NCBI GenBank assembly: GCA_036563875.1
Contig: DATCLO010000019.1
Span: forward strand, 17,849 to 81,848
DNA from: ZC4RG29 sp036563875
Lineage (GTDB): Bacteria; Bacteroidota; Bacteroidia; Cytophagales; Cyclobacteriaceae
Length of the DNA: 64,000 nucleotides
Direction: 5' to 3'
The notes beneath the pieces were generated by a model. It was not told the origin of the DNA. It did not search any database and saw nothing but the letters and a program-made list of their open reading frames with translations. Shown here piece by piece: positions 43,707 through 51,776 of this stretch; positions within the stretch are counted from its first letter, which is position 1; each line of letters starts with the position of its first letter. Both the position numbers and the translations under genes were made by a program.

Positions 43707-44276
43707 TCAGAAATGGTAGACTTCGTCGGGGGTGATAACCATGTTCATGCGTTGGTCAAACTCCGCGGCATCATCGATTCGTTCTTCAGGCGGAAATAAC
43801 GATAACCCAATTCGCCTGGAAGTGCTCTTGGTTTGCAGGAGGAAGCGATCGTAAAATCCTTTGCCATATCCTACCCGGTACCCTTGTTTATCAAATACCA
43901 GCAGTGGCACGATGAGCATATCAATGACTTCGGGTGGTGTGATTTCACCCCGGGTTGGTTCAGGTATCCCAAAGGGTGACTCCCGCAGCTGGGTTGGACC
44001 TTCGTAATAGTAGCTGTTCATCGTGCCATCAGGATTTATTTTCGGCACGGAGATTCGAATGTCAGGATACCGTTCCTGGATGAGGTTGATGATGAGCCAG
44101 GTATCAGGTTCCTTGTTTTTTTCGATGGGAAGGTAGGAGTGTACAACCTGCATGCCGTTCAAGTCCACTTCATGAAAGAATCGTGAGGCTATGGCATCGC
44201 AGGCATTCCGGTACTCATCATCCGTCAGAAGCGTTCGCCGCGTCAGGTATTTTTTTCTCAGTTCCGACTTAGTCAT
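43707..44276 (-). CDS. 5-formyltetrahydrofolate cyclo-ligase
   Basis: This 189-residue protein begins MTKSELRKKYLTRR and carries the family's C-terminal signature LLVFDKQGYRVGYGKGFYDRFL near residue 130. It converts 5-formyl-THF to 5,10-methenyl-THF, returning a folate by-product to the one-carbon pool used by purH, purN and formyl-Met. Its stop codon directly abuts that of the convergent aguA. Confidence 0.94.
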   Translation of the reverse strand: MTKSELRKKYLTRRTLLTDDEYRNACDAIASRFFHEVDLNGMQVVHSYLPIEKNKEPDTWLIINLIQERYPDIRISVPKINPDGTMNSYYYEGPTQLRESPFGIPEPTRGEITPPEVIDMLIVPLLVFDKQGYRVGYGKGFYDRFLLQTKSTSRRIGLSLFPPEERIDDAAEFDQRMNMVITPDEVYHF

Positions 44277-44309
44277 AACTGGTCATGAATAGAGCGTAGC
44301 TGGACAGTG

Positions 44310-45872
44310 TCAGTAGGTGAGCACATGAAACTGGAAGTCGAACGGGTCCAGGTGCTTTAGAAGTTCACTGATGAAACGTTCGTCATGGGGATAGAAGTTC
44401 AGCAGGTTGTCCGTGCGTTCCTGCAGACCTCCATTCGGAAACAGCGCGTCCTTTACGGCTTCGATTTGTCCTAGTTTTTCCTTCTGAATTCGCTTCTCGG
44501 CCCGCAACATTTTCTTTCCGATACCATCCACTCGCGACAGCGTTTTCTTTCCCATTGCTGCAACGTGAGGTCCGAGCGTCTTATCAATACCCTCCGCACG
44601 TTTTTGAAGGCTGTTAAACAGCTCGGTAATGGCGGAGGATTCCTTTTCTACAGACAGATCATGGGCACTGTGTTTTGTTATCCATTGCTTGAACAGTTGC
44701 TCCTTGTCGGCAAAAAAATCCTGTACCGTGAGTTTCACCTTTTCCATTTTCTCCTGGATATGGCGTTCGATCACGAGGGCAAAATTTCTGGGGAGAAGAA
44801 TTGGAAAAGGAACCTTAAACGCATCAAATACACCTTTCAGTTGCAACCAGTACACAACTTCCGCAGGTCCCCCGGTGTAAGCGAGATTGGGCAGTATGAT
44901 TTCCTGGTATAGCGGACGCAGGATCACATTAGGACTTAATTTTTCCGGATTTGATGCAATAAGCGCCTCCAACTGTGCCGTATCAAACTCAATTGTTGTA
45001 TCCACTACCCGGTACTTGTCGCCTTCCTTTTCAATTCGGTTGCGCACGGATCCATCCATGTAGAAGAAGTTCACATCGCGACAGTAAACCTGGGGTTTGT
45101 ATCCGCGGGATTCAATTGCAGCATTGGTCTTCTCGACAAGGTCCTTCGTCACACCCTGCACAATGTCTTCATGCATGACGTGTGAAAGGAGTGCTTTCAG
45201 TTTCGGCTCATCGGCATCGATTACAACAAGCCCTTCTGCGCCGAAAAGTGCGTGAACATAAATTCTGGCTGCTTCAGCAAGGGTCCTGCCTTTCTTATAT
45301 GCGGTTGTGAAGAGTGACGCGTCGCCGGGAACCGACGCAGTGAGGTCTGCCAGTCCATTTGTGGAAAAGCGTCCGACTGCACCTTGTTGCTGTGTTACCC
45401 AGGTGTACTTCTTGCCCTTGACGCGGAAGTGATTGATTTCGTCATAGTCGTGATCTTCCGACGCCATCCAGTACACAGGAACAAAGTTATAGTCCGGGTA
45501 TTCTTCCCTCAGGCGTCGACAGGCATTGATAACGGTGATGATCTTGTAGACGAAGTACAGTGGTCCCGTGCACACGTTGAGCTGGTGACCGGTGACAACG
45601 GTAAACGTGTTGGCGTCACGCAGGAGTTCAATGTTGTGAGAAACGGATTCTTTATTCGTGAGGCCTTCATATTGCCGGGTCAGGACGTCTGCGAGAATTG
45701 CCCGGTTTTGCTGTGGAAAGGATTGCTGCTTTTCGCGGATCTGGTCGCGAAAGTTTTCCGGAAGGGGATACCGGTTGTAGAGATCGGCAAGTTTGGAATC
45801 CTGATGTATGTAGTCAAGGAAGAAATCTGAAAACGCGTTGGTACTGGAGAAAGGGATCTTGCTCAGTTGCAT
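44310..45872 (-). CDS. bshC: Putative cysteine ligase BshC (bacillithiol synthesis)
   Basis: This 520-residue protein begins MQLSKIPFSSTNAFSDFFLDY, has VTGHQLNVCTGPLYFVYKI near residue 100 and VYWMASEDHDYDEINHF near 140, and a long charged helical region near 380-470. BshC adds cysteine to glucosaminyl-malate to form bacillithiol, a low-molecular-weight thiol. bshA and bshB are not in the window, the usual scattered arrangement. It is 33 bases upstream of the cyclo-ligase on the same strand. Confidence 0.94.
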   Translation of the reverse strand: MQLSKIPFSSTNAFSDFFLDYIHQDSKLADLYNRYPLPENFRDQIREKQQSFPQQNRAILADVLTRQYEGLTNKESVSHNIELLRDANTFTVVTGHQLNVCTGPLYFVYKIITVINACRRLREEYPDYNFVPVYWMASEDHDYDEINHFRVKGKKYTWVTQQQGAVGRFSTNGLADLTASVPGDASLFTTAYKKGRTLAEAARIYVHALFGAEGLVVIDADEPKLKALLSHVMHEDIVQGVTKDLVEKTNAAIESRGYKPQVYCRDVNFFYMDGSVRNRIEKEGDKYRVVDTTIEFDTAQLEALIASNPEKLSPNVILRPLYQEIILPNLAYTGGPAEVVYWLQLKGVFDAFKVPFPILLPRNFALVIERHIQEKMEKVKLTVQDFFADKEQLFKQWITKHSAHDLSVEKESSAITELFNSLQKRAEGIDKTLGPHVAAMGKKTLSRVDGIGKKMLRAEKRIQKEKLGQIEAVKDALFPNGGLQERTDNLLNFYPHDERFISELLKHLDPFDFQFHVLTY

Positions 45873-46009
45873 ATCAGAGACAGATGGGACAAAACCACGG
45901 AGAGACCATAGTCCGAATTACGGTAAATATTGATAAAATGTTGGTCGTGGCGTTTCCAAACGAGTGATTTTCTAACCCGCGGACGAATGGGCTGATCGGC
46001 GGCGACCCT

Positions 46010-47317
46010 TCAGCACAGCGTTCCCATCAGGTCGAATTCGGAAGCGTCCGTAATCCTTACCGTGACAAATTCCCCGGACCGCAATCCGGTCGTCTCGCGG
46101 ATAATGACTTCGTTATCGACGTCCGGAGAATCGTATTGAGTGCGGCCAAAAGCCGCATCGGATTCCACCCGGTCGATCAGAACGCGCTCGATCTGGCCAA
46201 TCCGTTTTTGGTTAATCCGCAGTGATATTTCTTGTTGCTCCTCCATCAGACGGGAGGCTCGTTCCTCTTTTACTGTTTCGGGTACGTCGTCAGCCATCGT
46301 TCCTGAGTGTGTTCCTTCTTCGTGTGAATAAGTGAATACCCCCAGGCGTTCGAACTGCTGGGCACGGATAAATTCGATCATTTCATCAAAGTCTTCTTCC
46401 GTCTCACCTGGATGACCTGCGATCATCGTTGTGCGAATGGCAATGCCGGGAACGGCCGACCGGATCCGGCTGATCAACTCTTCAGTTTTTTGCCTGGTGA
46501 TACCGCGCCGCATCAGCGTAAGCATTCGCGTTGAACCGTGTTGAAGCGGAATGTCGAGATACTTGCAAATGTTGGGCCGCTCCGCCATTGTCTCCAGTAC
46601 ATCCATAGGAAAGCCAGAAGGAAACGCATAGTGCAGCCGTATCCATTCGATCCCTGAAACATCGGAAAGCCGTTTCATCAGGTCCGACAACGCGCGCTTA
46701 CCATAGAGATCCAAGCCATAATAGGTGGAGTCCTGTGCGATTAGCAGCAATTCTTTTACACCCTGCCGAGCCAGGCTTTCAGCTTCCGCTACCAATGCTT
46801 CCATAGGTTTGGAAACGTGGTGTCCGCGCATGAGCGGAATAGCGCAGAACGAGCAGGGACGATCGCAGCCCTCGGATATTTTCAAGTAGGCATAGTGGCT
46901 GGGATTCGTGAGGATGCGTTCTCCCACCAGCTCTTTCCGGTAGTCGGCACGCAATACTTTCAGGAGGCGCGAAAGGTCGCGCGTACCGAACCAGGCGTCG
47001 ACATCCGGAATTTCCTTCTGCAGGTCGTCTTTGTATCGCTGTGAAAGGCATCCCGTGACATATACCTTGTCGACAATGCCCTCTGACTTGGCGTCGACAT
47101 ACCTGAGAATCGTGTCGATCGACTCCTGTTTCGCGCTTTCTATAAAGCCACAGGTATTGATTACAACGACGCTGGCATCGTCCCGGGGAGATTCGTGTAC
47201 GGCGTCAATTCCGCTGCCCCGGAGCTGGGTGAGCAACTCCTCCGAATCGACCTGGTTCTTGGAACACCCCAGCGTCACAATGTTTACCCGTGGTTTTCCG
47301 TTACCCTTCGTTCTCAT
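46010..47317 (-). CDS. rimO: Ribosomal protein S12 methylthiotransferase
   Basis: This 435-residue radical-SAM enzyme adds a methylthio group to an Asp of S12. The N-terminal UPF0004 domain begins VNIVTLGCSKNQVDSE with cluster cysteines (also NTCGFIES and VTGCLSQR); the radical-SAM motif is CDRPCSFC near residue 146; a C-terminal TRAM domain ends GEFVTVRITDASEFDLMG. The VTLGCSKNQVDSE start and length favour RimO over MiaB. It is divergent from the DUF6452-like gene across 87 bases. Confidence 0.95.
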   Translation of the reverse strand: MRTKGNGKPRVNIVTLGCSKNQVDSEELLTQLRGSGIDAVHESPRDDASVVVINTCGFIESAKQESIDTILRYVDAKSEGIVDKVYVTGCLSQRYKDDLQKEIPDVDAWFGTRDLSRLLKVLRADYRKELVGERILTNPSHYAYLKISEGCDRPCSFCAIPLMRGHHVSKPMEALVAEAESLARQGVKELLLIAQDSTYYGLDLYGKRALSDLMKRLSDVSGIEWIRLHYAFPSGFPMDVLETMAERPNICKYLDIPLQHGSTRMLTLMRRGITRQKTEELISRIRSAVPGIAIRTTMIAGHPGETEEDFDEMIEFIRAQQFERLGVFTYSHEEGTHSGTMADDVPETVKEERASRLMEEQQEISLRINQKRIGQIERVLIDRVESDAAFGRTQYDSPDVDNEVIIRETTGLRSGEFVTVRITDASEFDLMGTLC

Positions 47318-47404
47318 TTGGTTCCTTCCCCGGAAAGCCGTTTTTTTGGGGTTTTCGGGGAGGCAAAGGTACTCATAATTTTATCTTTACCGCGGCGTTT
47401 CAGC

Positions 47405-48619
47405 ATGATCAGAAAGGTAGCCCTCTATGCAATCTTTGCCCTTTTGGCACTTTCTTGCCTGGACGAGCCGGATTGCTACAACCTCAACAACAACGTAATC
47501 GGAATCGCCTTTCGCAAAATCGCGGACAACAAGGCCGACACGGTAGCGATCATCGGCATCACGGTGAATGGATCTGACAGCCTGTTTCACGAAACCAAAC
47601 TCGCAACAGGCGTAGAACTGCCTGTGAATGTGCTTGACGACGAAGTTGAGTTCGTGTTTCAGCTTGCAGGGTTAGACGGACCCATAACGCGAACCCTGCG
47701 TACATCATACAAGTCGCGGATACAATTCGTGTCGGAAGATTGTGGAGAACGATTTATTATCTCCGACTTGCGTCTTGAGGATCACGACTTTGATTCTGTC
47801 CGTCTGGTAAACGACCAACCGGGAAGAGAAGTAACCCCAAACTACGGAATCTATCGCTGTCCGATAACCAATCGCATGAAGATCAGTTTTCGCCAACTGG
47901 GTACGGTCGACAGCGTTGGCGCGGCAATGGATGTTTTTCTGGATGGGATTTCGTCGGATTTTTCAGCCCTTGTGCTTTATCCTGATGATACAGCGAGCAG
48001 CTTCCTTCTGCCGCTCAACCCTGCATCAACATCAGTGACATACAACTTTGATTTTAAGGAAGGAGAGGCGGACCTGGTCGTCGACTACCGCACCGTGAAC
48101 ACAACGCGGTATTCGGTGTGTGGGAGCCAAACTTTTTTTACCGACTTATTCGCATCGTCTGCCGTCTTTGACAAAGTGCGCGTGGTTCGCGATTCCATCC
48201 GCGACCCTGCTGTCACGAACGTGTTGATTCAACGTTGTCCTGATACAAATTTTATCAAGATAGATTTCGTGAATCAGGCTGGTGAAGCCGGACGACGTAA
48301 AGTGGTTGCGCTAAACGGAATCACGACCGACTATTCTGCGGAAGTGTTTTATGAGGATGAGAGTGTTTCCTCTGTAATTCTTCCTCTGAACGATCAGGCG
48401 GATGCAACGCGATTTACTTTTGACCTGGAGTCAGGTCCTGTCGACCTTGAGATTGCGTACACACGTACGGCTGTCACCCTCCATAAGGTCTGTGAACGCT
48501 TTGCAATTTCCGGATTGAGTATAGTATCCTCCGGTTTTGCGACAACCCCGGAGGTGCGAGAAGATGAGACTGAGTTTCCTGTAAACAAAACGAACATTGC
48601 GATCATTATTCCTGATTAG
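47405..48619 (+). CDS. Lipoprotein with three copies of a DUF6452-like domain
   Basis: This 404-residue protein starts at the ATG at 47405 with a lipoprotein signal (VALYAIFALLALSC, lipobox Cys18). The mature part is three homologous units of about 126 residues. Each opens with a Cys (24, 152, 278) in a pattern like RCP-TN-IKI-F and has a second Cys (113, 239, 363) before a F-ISDL-type strand; the first two also share FD-VR-V-D after it. Related proteins in Bacteroidota are normally single-unit lipoproteins paired with a DUF6048-type barrel, as here. Function unknown; a periplasmic or surface partner of the next gene is likely. Confidence 0.8.
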   Translation: MIRKVALYAIFALLALSCLDEPDCYNLNNNVIGIAFRKIADNKADTVAIIGITVNGSDSLFHETKLATGVELPVNVLDDEVEFVFQLAGLDGPITRTLRTSYKSRIQFVSEDCGERFIISDLRLEDHDFDSVRLVNDQPGREVTPNYGIYRCPITNRMKISFRQLGTVDSVGAAMDVFLDGISSDFSALVLYPDDTASSFLLPLNPASTSVTYNFDFKEGEADLVVDYRTVNTTRYSVCGSQTFFTDLFASSAVFDKVRVVRDSIRDPAVTNVLIQRCPDTNFIKIDFVNQAGEAGRRKVVALNGITTDYSAEVFYEDESVSSVILPLNDQADATRFTFDLESGPVDLEIAYTRTAVTLHKVCERFAISGLSIVSSGFATTPEVREDETEFPVNKTNIAIIIPD

Positions 48620-49268
48620 CATACTCTTGTTCTGCGCGGGTCTCACAGTCTCCGCGCAGGAAAAAAAGAAACGGGATTCGGTCACCGTTCGGGACTTTAT
48701 TCCCAAAGCCATCCGTGTCGGTGGCGATGTAGTAGCGTTGGTACGCAGTCAATACGAGGACAGTTATTCAGGTTGGGAAATGAATGCAGAAGTGGATATC
48801 CATCGCTACATCCTCGCTTTCGAAACGGGAAACTGGCAACTTGATCTGAATTCGGAGGACGGGCTGTATGCGAATAAGGGTACGTACTTCAGGATAGGTG
48901 CCGATGTAAATTTCATTCCTCGAAATCCGCAGGGAAACATACTGTTCCTGGGCGCGCGATACGGTCGATCGATATTTTCGGAATCCCTAACCACTATGGT
49001 GAGTGATCCGGTATGGGGTGATCAGGAAGTGCAATACAACACAGACGATGCGAATGGCCGATGGTTTGAAGTCACGGGAGGTCTGCGCGTGAGGCTGTGG
49101 AAGATCGTTTGGCTCGGCTACACCGCGCGTTACAAGTTCGGCCTCGCCACCAACGGCACAGACACCATGGAACCCCACGACGTTCCGGGATACGGAACGA
49201 ATGATAGTGAGAAGGATTCAACGTGGGGATTTAGTTATCTCGTAATGATAAGACTGCCGCTGAGGTGA
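48597..49268 (+). CDS. DUF6048-like predicted outer-membrane barrel protein
   Basis: This 223-residue protein begins at a TTG (48597) with a signal peptide (MRSLFLISILLFCAGLTVSAQ). The mature part begins with a basic EKKKRDSVTVRDFIPKAIRVGGDV, followed by alternating strands such as YFRIGADVNFIP and ILFLGARYGRSIF, and ends GFSYLVMIRLPLR, all fitting a small barrel. It overlaps the upstream lipoprotein gene by 23 bases, so the two are coupled. The pairing matches the DUF6452-DUF6048 arrangement in other Bacteroidota. Function unknown. Confidence 0.8.
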   Translation: MRSLFLISILLFCAGLTVSAQEKKKRDSVTVRDFIPKAIRVGGDVVALVRSQYEDSYSGWEMNAEVDIHRYILAFETGNWQLDLNSEDGLYANKGTYFRIGADVNFIPRNPQGNILFLGARYGRSIFSESLTTMVSDPVWGDQEVQYNTDDANGRWFEVTGGLRVRLWKIVWLGYTARYKFGLATNGTDTMEPHDVPGYGTNDSEKDSTWGFSYLVMIRLPLR

Positions 49269-49299
49269 GCAGAGTGAGTGTGAGTGGGAAGGAGATTGC

Positions 49300-50259
49300 T
49301 TACTGCCTGCTGAATAAAGATTCCACGAAGGCCATCTTATCAAACACCTGCAAATCGTCCACCTTTTCACCCACACCGATGTACTTCACAGGAATTTTGA
49401 ATTCATCCGAGATGCCAATCACGACGCCTCCTTTGGCGGTGCCGTCGAGTTTGGTGATAGCGAGGGCGGTGACATCCGTAGCTTTCGTAAACTCGCGGGC
49501 CTGAACAACGGCATTTTGACCTGTACTTCCGTCGAGTACCAGTAACACTTCGTGGGGCGATTCGGGGATGACCTTCTGCATGACACGGCGAATCTTCGAC
49601 AATTCCTGCATGAGGTTGACTTTCGTGTGCAGGCGTCCAGCTGTATCGACGATAGCTACATCAGCATTCTGGTCGACAGCCGCTTTGACCGTATCATAGG
49701 CAACGGCGGAGGGATCGGTGTTCATGCCGCGGGCAATGACAGGAACGCCAACGCGTTCTCCCCACAATTTGAGCTGATCTACAGCTGCAGCGCGAAAGGT
49801 GTCGGCTGCACCCAGAATGACGGACTTGCCCATCTTCTTGAATTGCGCTGCAAGCTTTCCGATTGTGGTGGTTTTGCCAACGCCGTTGACACCAACCACC
49901 ATGATGACGTAGGGTTTCACGCCTTCGGGAAAGACAATGCCGTTCGCGTCTGAGGCATTGTTCTCTGCTAGCAACGCTGCCGTTTCTTCCTTGAGAATCC
50001 GATCGAGTTCGGCTGTACCCAGGTACTTGTCACGCGCAACGCGTTTCTGAATGCGCTCAATAATTTTCAGTGTGGTCTCAACACCTACGTCGCTGGAGAC
50101 GAGAATTTCTTCGAGATTGTCGAGTACCTCATCATCCACGGTCGACTTGCCTGCGATGGCTTTGCCGAGACGGGAGAAAAAACTCTGCTTGGACTTATCA
50201 AGGCCTTTGTCCAGTTGTTCCTTCTTTTCCCTCGAAAACAGATTTCCCAGAAAAGACAT
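49300..50259 (-). CDS. ftsY: Signal recognition particle receptor FtsY
   Basis: This 319-residue SRP GTPase docks ribosome-SRP complexes to the Sec translocon. The short N-terminal lead (MSFLGNLFSREKKEQLDKG) lacks the long acidic A domain of E. coli, as usual in Bacteroidota. The G elements are present: GVNGVGKTTTIGKLA (P-loop, about 123), DTFRAAA (about 157), DTAGRLHTKVNLM (about 207) and TKLDGTAKGG (about 267). A strong terminator lies upstream, so ftsY probably has its own promoter. Confidence 0.97.
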   Translation of the reverse strand: MSFLGNLFSREKKEQLDKGLDKSKQSFFSRLGKAIAGKSTVDDEVLDNLEEILVSSDVGVETTLKIIERIQKRVARDKYLGTAELDRILKEETAALLAENNASDANGIVFPEGVKPYVIMVVGVNGVGKTTTIGKLAAQFKKMGKSVILGAADTFRAAAVDQLKLWGERVGVPVIARGMNTDPSAVAYDTVKAAVDQNADVAIVDTAGRLHTKVNLMQELSKIRRVMQKVIPESPHEVLLVLDGSTGQNAVVQAREFTKATDVTALAITKLDGTAKGGVVIGISDEFKIPVKYIGVGEKVDDLQVFDKMAFVESLFSRQ

Positions 50260-50296
50260 GAGGTGCGATTAAGATGATTCAGTTGTACGGCAGGGC

Positions 50297-50326
50297 AAAA
50301 AAACAAGAAGTCCCGAAAGGGACTTC
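50297..50326 (-). terminator. Strong intrinsic terminator after the rpmB-rpmG-DUF4295 run
   Basis: On the minus strand GAAGTCCC and GGGACTTC form a perfect 8-base-pair stem with a TTTC loop, followed by TTG and then seven T. It lies between the DUF4295 gene and ftsY and should separate their transcription. Confidence 0.88.
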
Positions 50327-50352
50327 ACGGCAAAGCAATTTTCTTAAAGGAA

Positions 50353-50508
50353 TTACTTCTTTGCGAGCGTCTCCTTTACGAGTTCCGCAGGCACGATTTC
50401 TTCCCTGAAGGTGTACGCGCCGGTCTTTTCAGAACGGACTGCACGGATCACCTTTGCGTAGTTCTTTCCGTCAACCTTCTTCAGCGACGCAACAACTTTC
50501 TTAGCCAT
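50353..50508 (-). CDS. DUF4295-type small protein, 51 residues
   Basis: This small gene reads MAKKVVASLKKVDGKNYAKV at its start and ends VKETLAKK. It is basic and lacks cysteines. A protein of this size and sequence follows L28 and L33 in most Bacteroidota genomes, so it is probably ribosome-associated, but its role is not established. It lies 26 bases after rpmG and just before the terminator. Confidence 0.9.
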   Translation of the reverse strand: MAKKVVASLKKVDGKNYAKVIRAVRSEKTGAYTFREEIVPAELVKETLAKK

Positions 50509-50534
50509 GGTATATCGTCAGTAAGTGTGAAACC

Positions 50535-50717
50535 TTATTTGATCTCCTTGTGAATCGTGTACCGCTTCAGAATCGGGTTGTATTTCCTCAACTCGAGTCT
50601 TTCGGTCGTGTTCTTCCGGTTCTTCGTGGTGATGTACCGGCTCATCCCGGGCATACCACTGTTCTTGTGCTCAGTGCACTCGAGGATTACCTGTACCCTG
50701 TTACCTTTCTTTGCCAT
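50535..50717 (-). CDS. rpmG: Ribosomal protein L33
   Basis: This 60-residue large-subunit protein reads MAKKGNRVQVILECTEHKN at its start, with the SRYITTKNRKNTTERLELRK core. It contains one Cys only, so it is the zinc-free (C-minus) form. It sits between rpmB and the DUF4295 gene in one run, 27 bases from rpmB. Confidence 0.97.
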   Translation of the reverse strand: MAKKGNRVQVILECTEHKNSGMPGMSRYITTKNRKNTTERLELRKYNPILKRYTIHKEIK

Positions 50718-50744
50718 ATCCTGCCTGTTTAAGCTTCGCGTGGA

Positions 50745-50984
50745 TTAAATCGAAAGGACGCCCTTTTTCCGGGCTTCTTTCAGTACGGCGTAAATACCGT
50801 TCTTGTTGATGGTCTTGATCGCTTTGGTCGACACCTTCAGCGTGATCCAACGACCTTCCTCAGGAACGTAGAACCTCTTAACCTGTAAGTTAGGGTAAAA
50901 ACGCCGCTTTGTTTTGTTATTCGCGTGCGATACGTTATTGCCCACCTGGGGCCGTTTTCCCGTAATCTGACAAACTCGTGCCAT
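50745..50984 (-). CDS. rpmB: Ribosomal protein L28
   Basis: This 79-residue protein begins MARVCQITGKRPQVGNNVSH and continues NNKTKRRFYPNLQ, the standard L28 signature. The ATG at 50982-50984 is chosen; an upstream in-frame start at 51023 adds a non-conserved leader. It is the first gene of the L28-L33-DUF4295 run. Confidence 0.97.
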   Translation of the reverse strand: MARVCQITGKRPQVGNNVSHANNKTKRRFYPNLQVKRFYVPEEGRWITLKVSTKAIKTINKNGIYAVLKEARKKGVLSI

Positions 50985-51065
50985 AAATCTGCTGGTTTCC
51001 CCCTTCTCGAAAAGGGACTGCAAATATCGCTAAAACCCCCTCAATTATCCAACCTGACGGGCAAA

Positions 51066-51728
51066 TTATCCCTGCTTTTGGAAGCGGGCGATGAGTTCTG
51101 TGGGCTCCAGGCCCCGGAAATCATCGATAACCCGGTCTACTGGCGGAAATTCGTCTATTTTGTGGGTGGTGGTAATGCCTATTACCCGACAGTTCGCTGC
51201 TTTGGCTGCCAGCACGCCCGAAATCGAGTCCTCGAAGACGATGCATCGCGTGGGCGGAAACTTGAGGGCTTTTGCAGCTTTCAGGTAGATTTCCGGATCC
51301 GGCTTCCCTCGTGTCACATCCGATTGGTCCAGGACCACATCGAAATACTTCCGGGTTCCCGTTTTATCGAGTATAAAGTCGGCGTTTTCGCGGGGTGCCG
51401 ATGTGGCGACGGCCCGCGGGATTCCATTAGCCTCCAGCTTGTCCAGGAACTCGATAAGGCCGTTCAGCGGCCGTATGTGGGGCGCATAAATGTCGCGGAA
51501 CAGCGCCTCCTTTTCATCTCCGTACAGGGCAATTTCCTCGGGTTCCAGAGGGCCGAAGAGCATCGGAATCCAGTCCTTGTTCGTGCGGCCGAAAATTCTG
51601 TTTCGCAGATCATCCTCCGTAAGATGATATCCGTGCGTCTCGCAGAACTCACGTAGGGCGACTTCATGATAGGGATTGCTGTCCACTATGACGCCATCCA
51701 TATCGAAAACAAAGGCAAACGACTTCAT
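51066..51728 (-). CDS. HAD-superfamily phosphatase, beta-phosphoglucomutase-like
   Basis: This 220-residue hydrolase has the HAD motifs: FDMDGVIVDS (motif I, Asp near residue 9), ATSAP (motif II, near 109), GKPDPEIY (motif III Lys, near 142) and VFEDSISGVLAAKAA (motif IV, near 166). The alpha-helical cap between motifs I and II fits subclass I phosphatases and phosphoglucomutases. Substrate unknown. It lies between rpmB and the VCBS-repeat gene on the same strand but 81 bases from rpmB. Confidence 0.88.
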   Translation of the reverse strand: MKSFAFVFDMDGVIVDSNPYHEVALREFCETHGYHLTEDDLRNRIFGRTNKDWIPMLFGPLEPEEIALYGDEKEALFRDIYAPHIRPLNGLIEFLDKLEANGIPRAVATSAPRENADFILDKTGTRKYFDVVLDQSDVTRGKPDPEIYLKAAKALKFPPTRCIVFEDSISGVLAAKAANCRVIGITTTHKIDEFPPVDRVIDDFRGLEPTELIARFQKQG

Positions 51729-51776
51729 GACGCCGGCAAAATAGGCCGAAATCCTTCCTGATTGACCATTTCGGCG

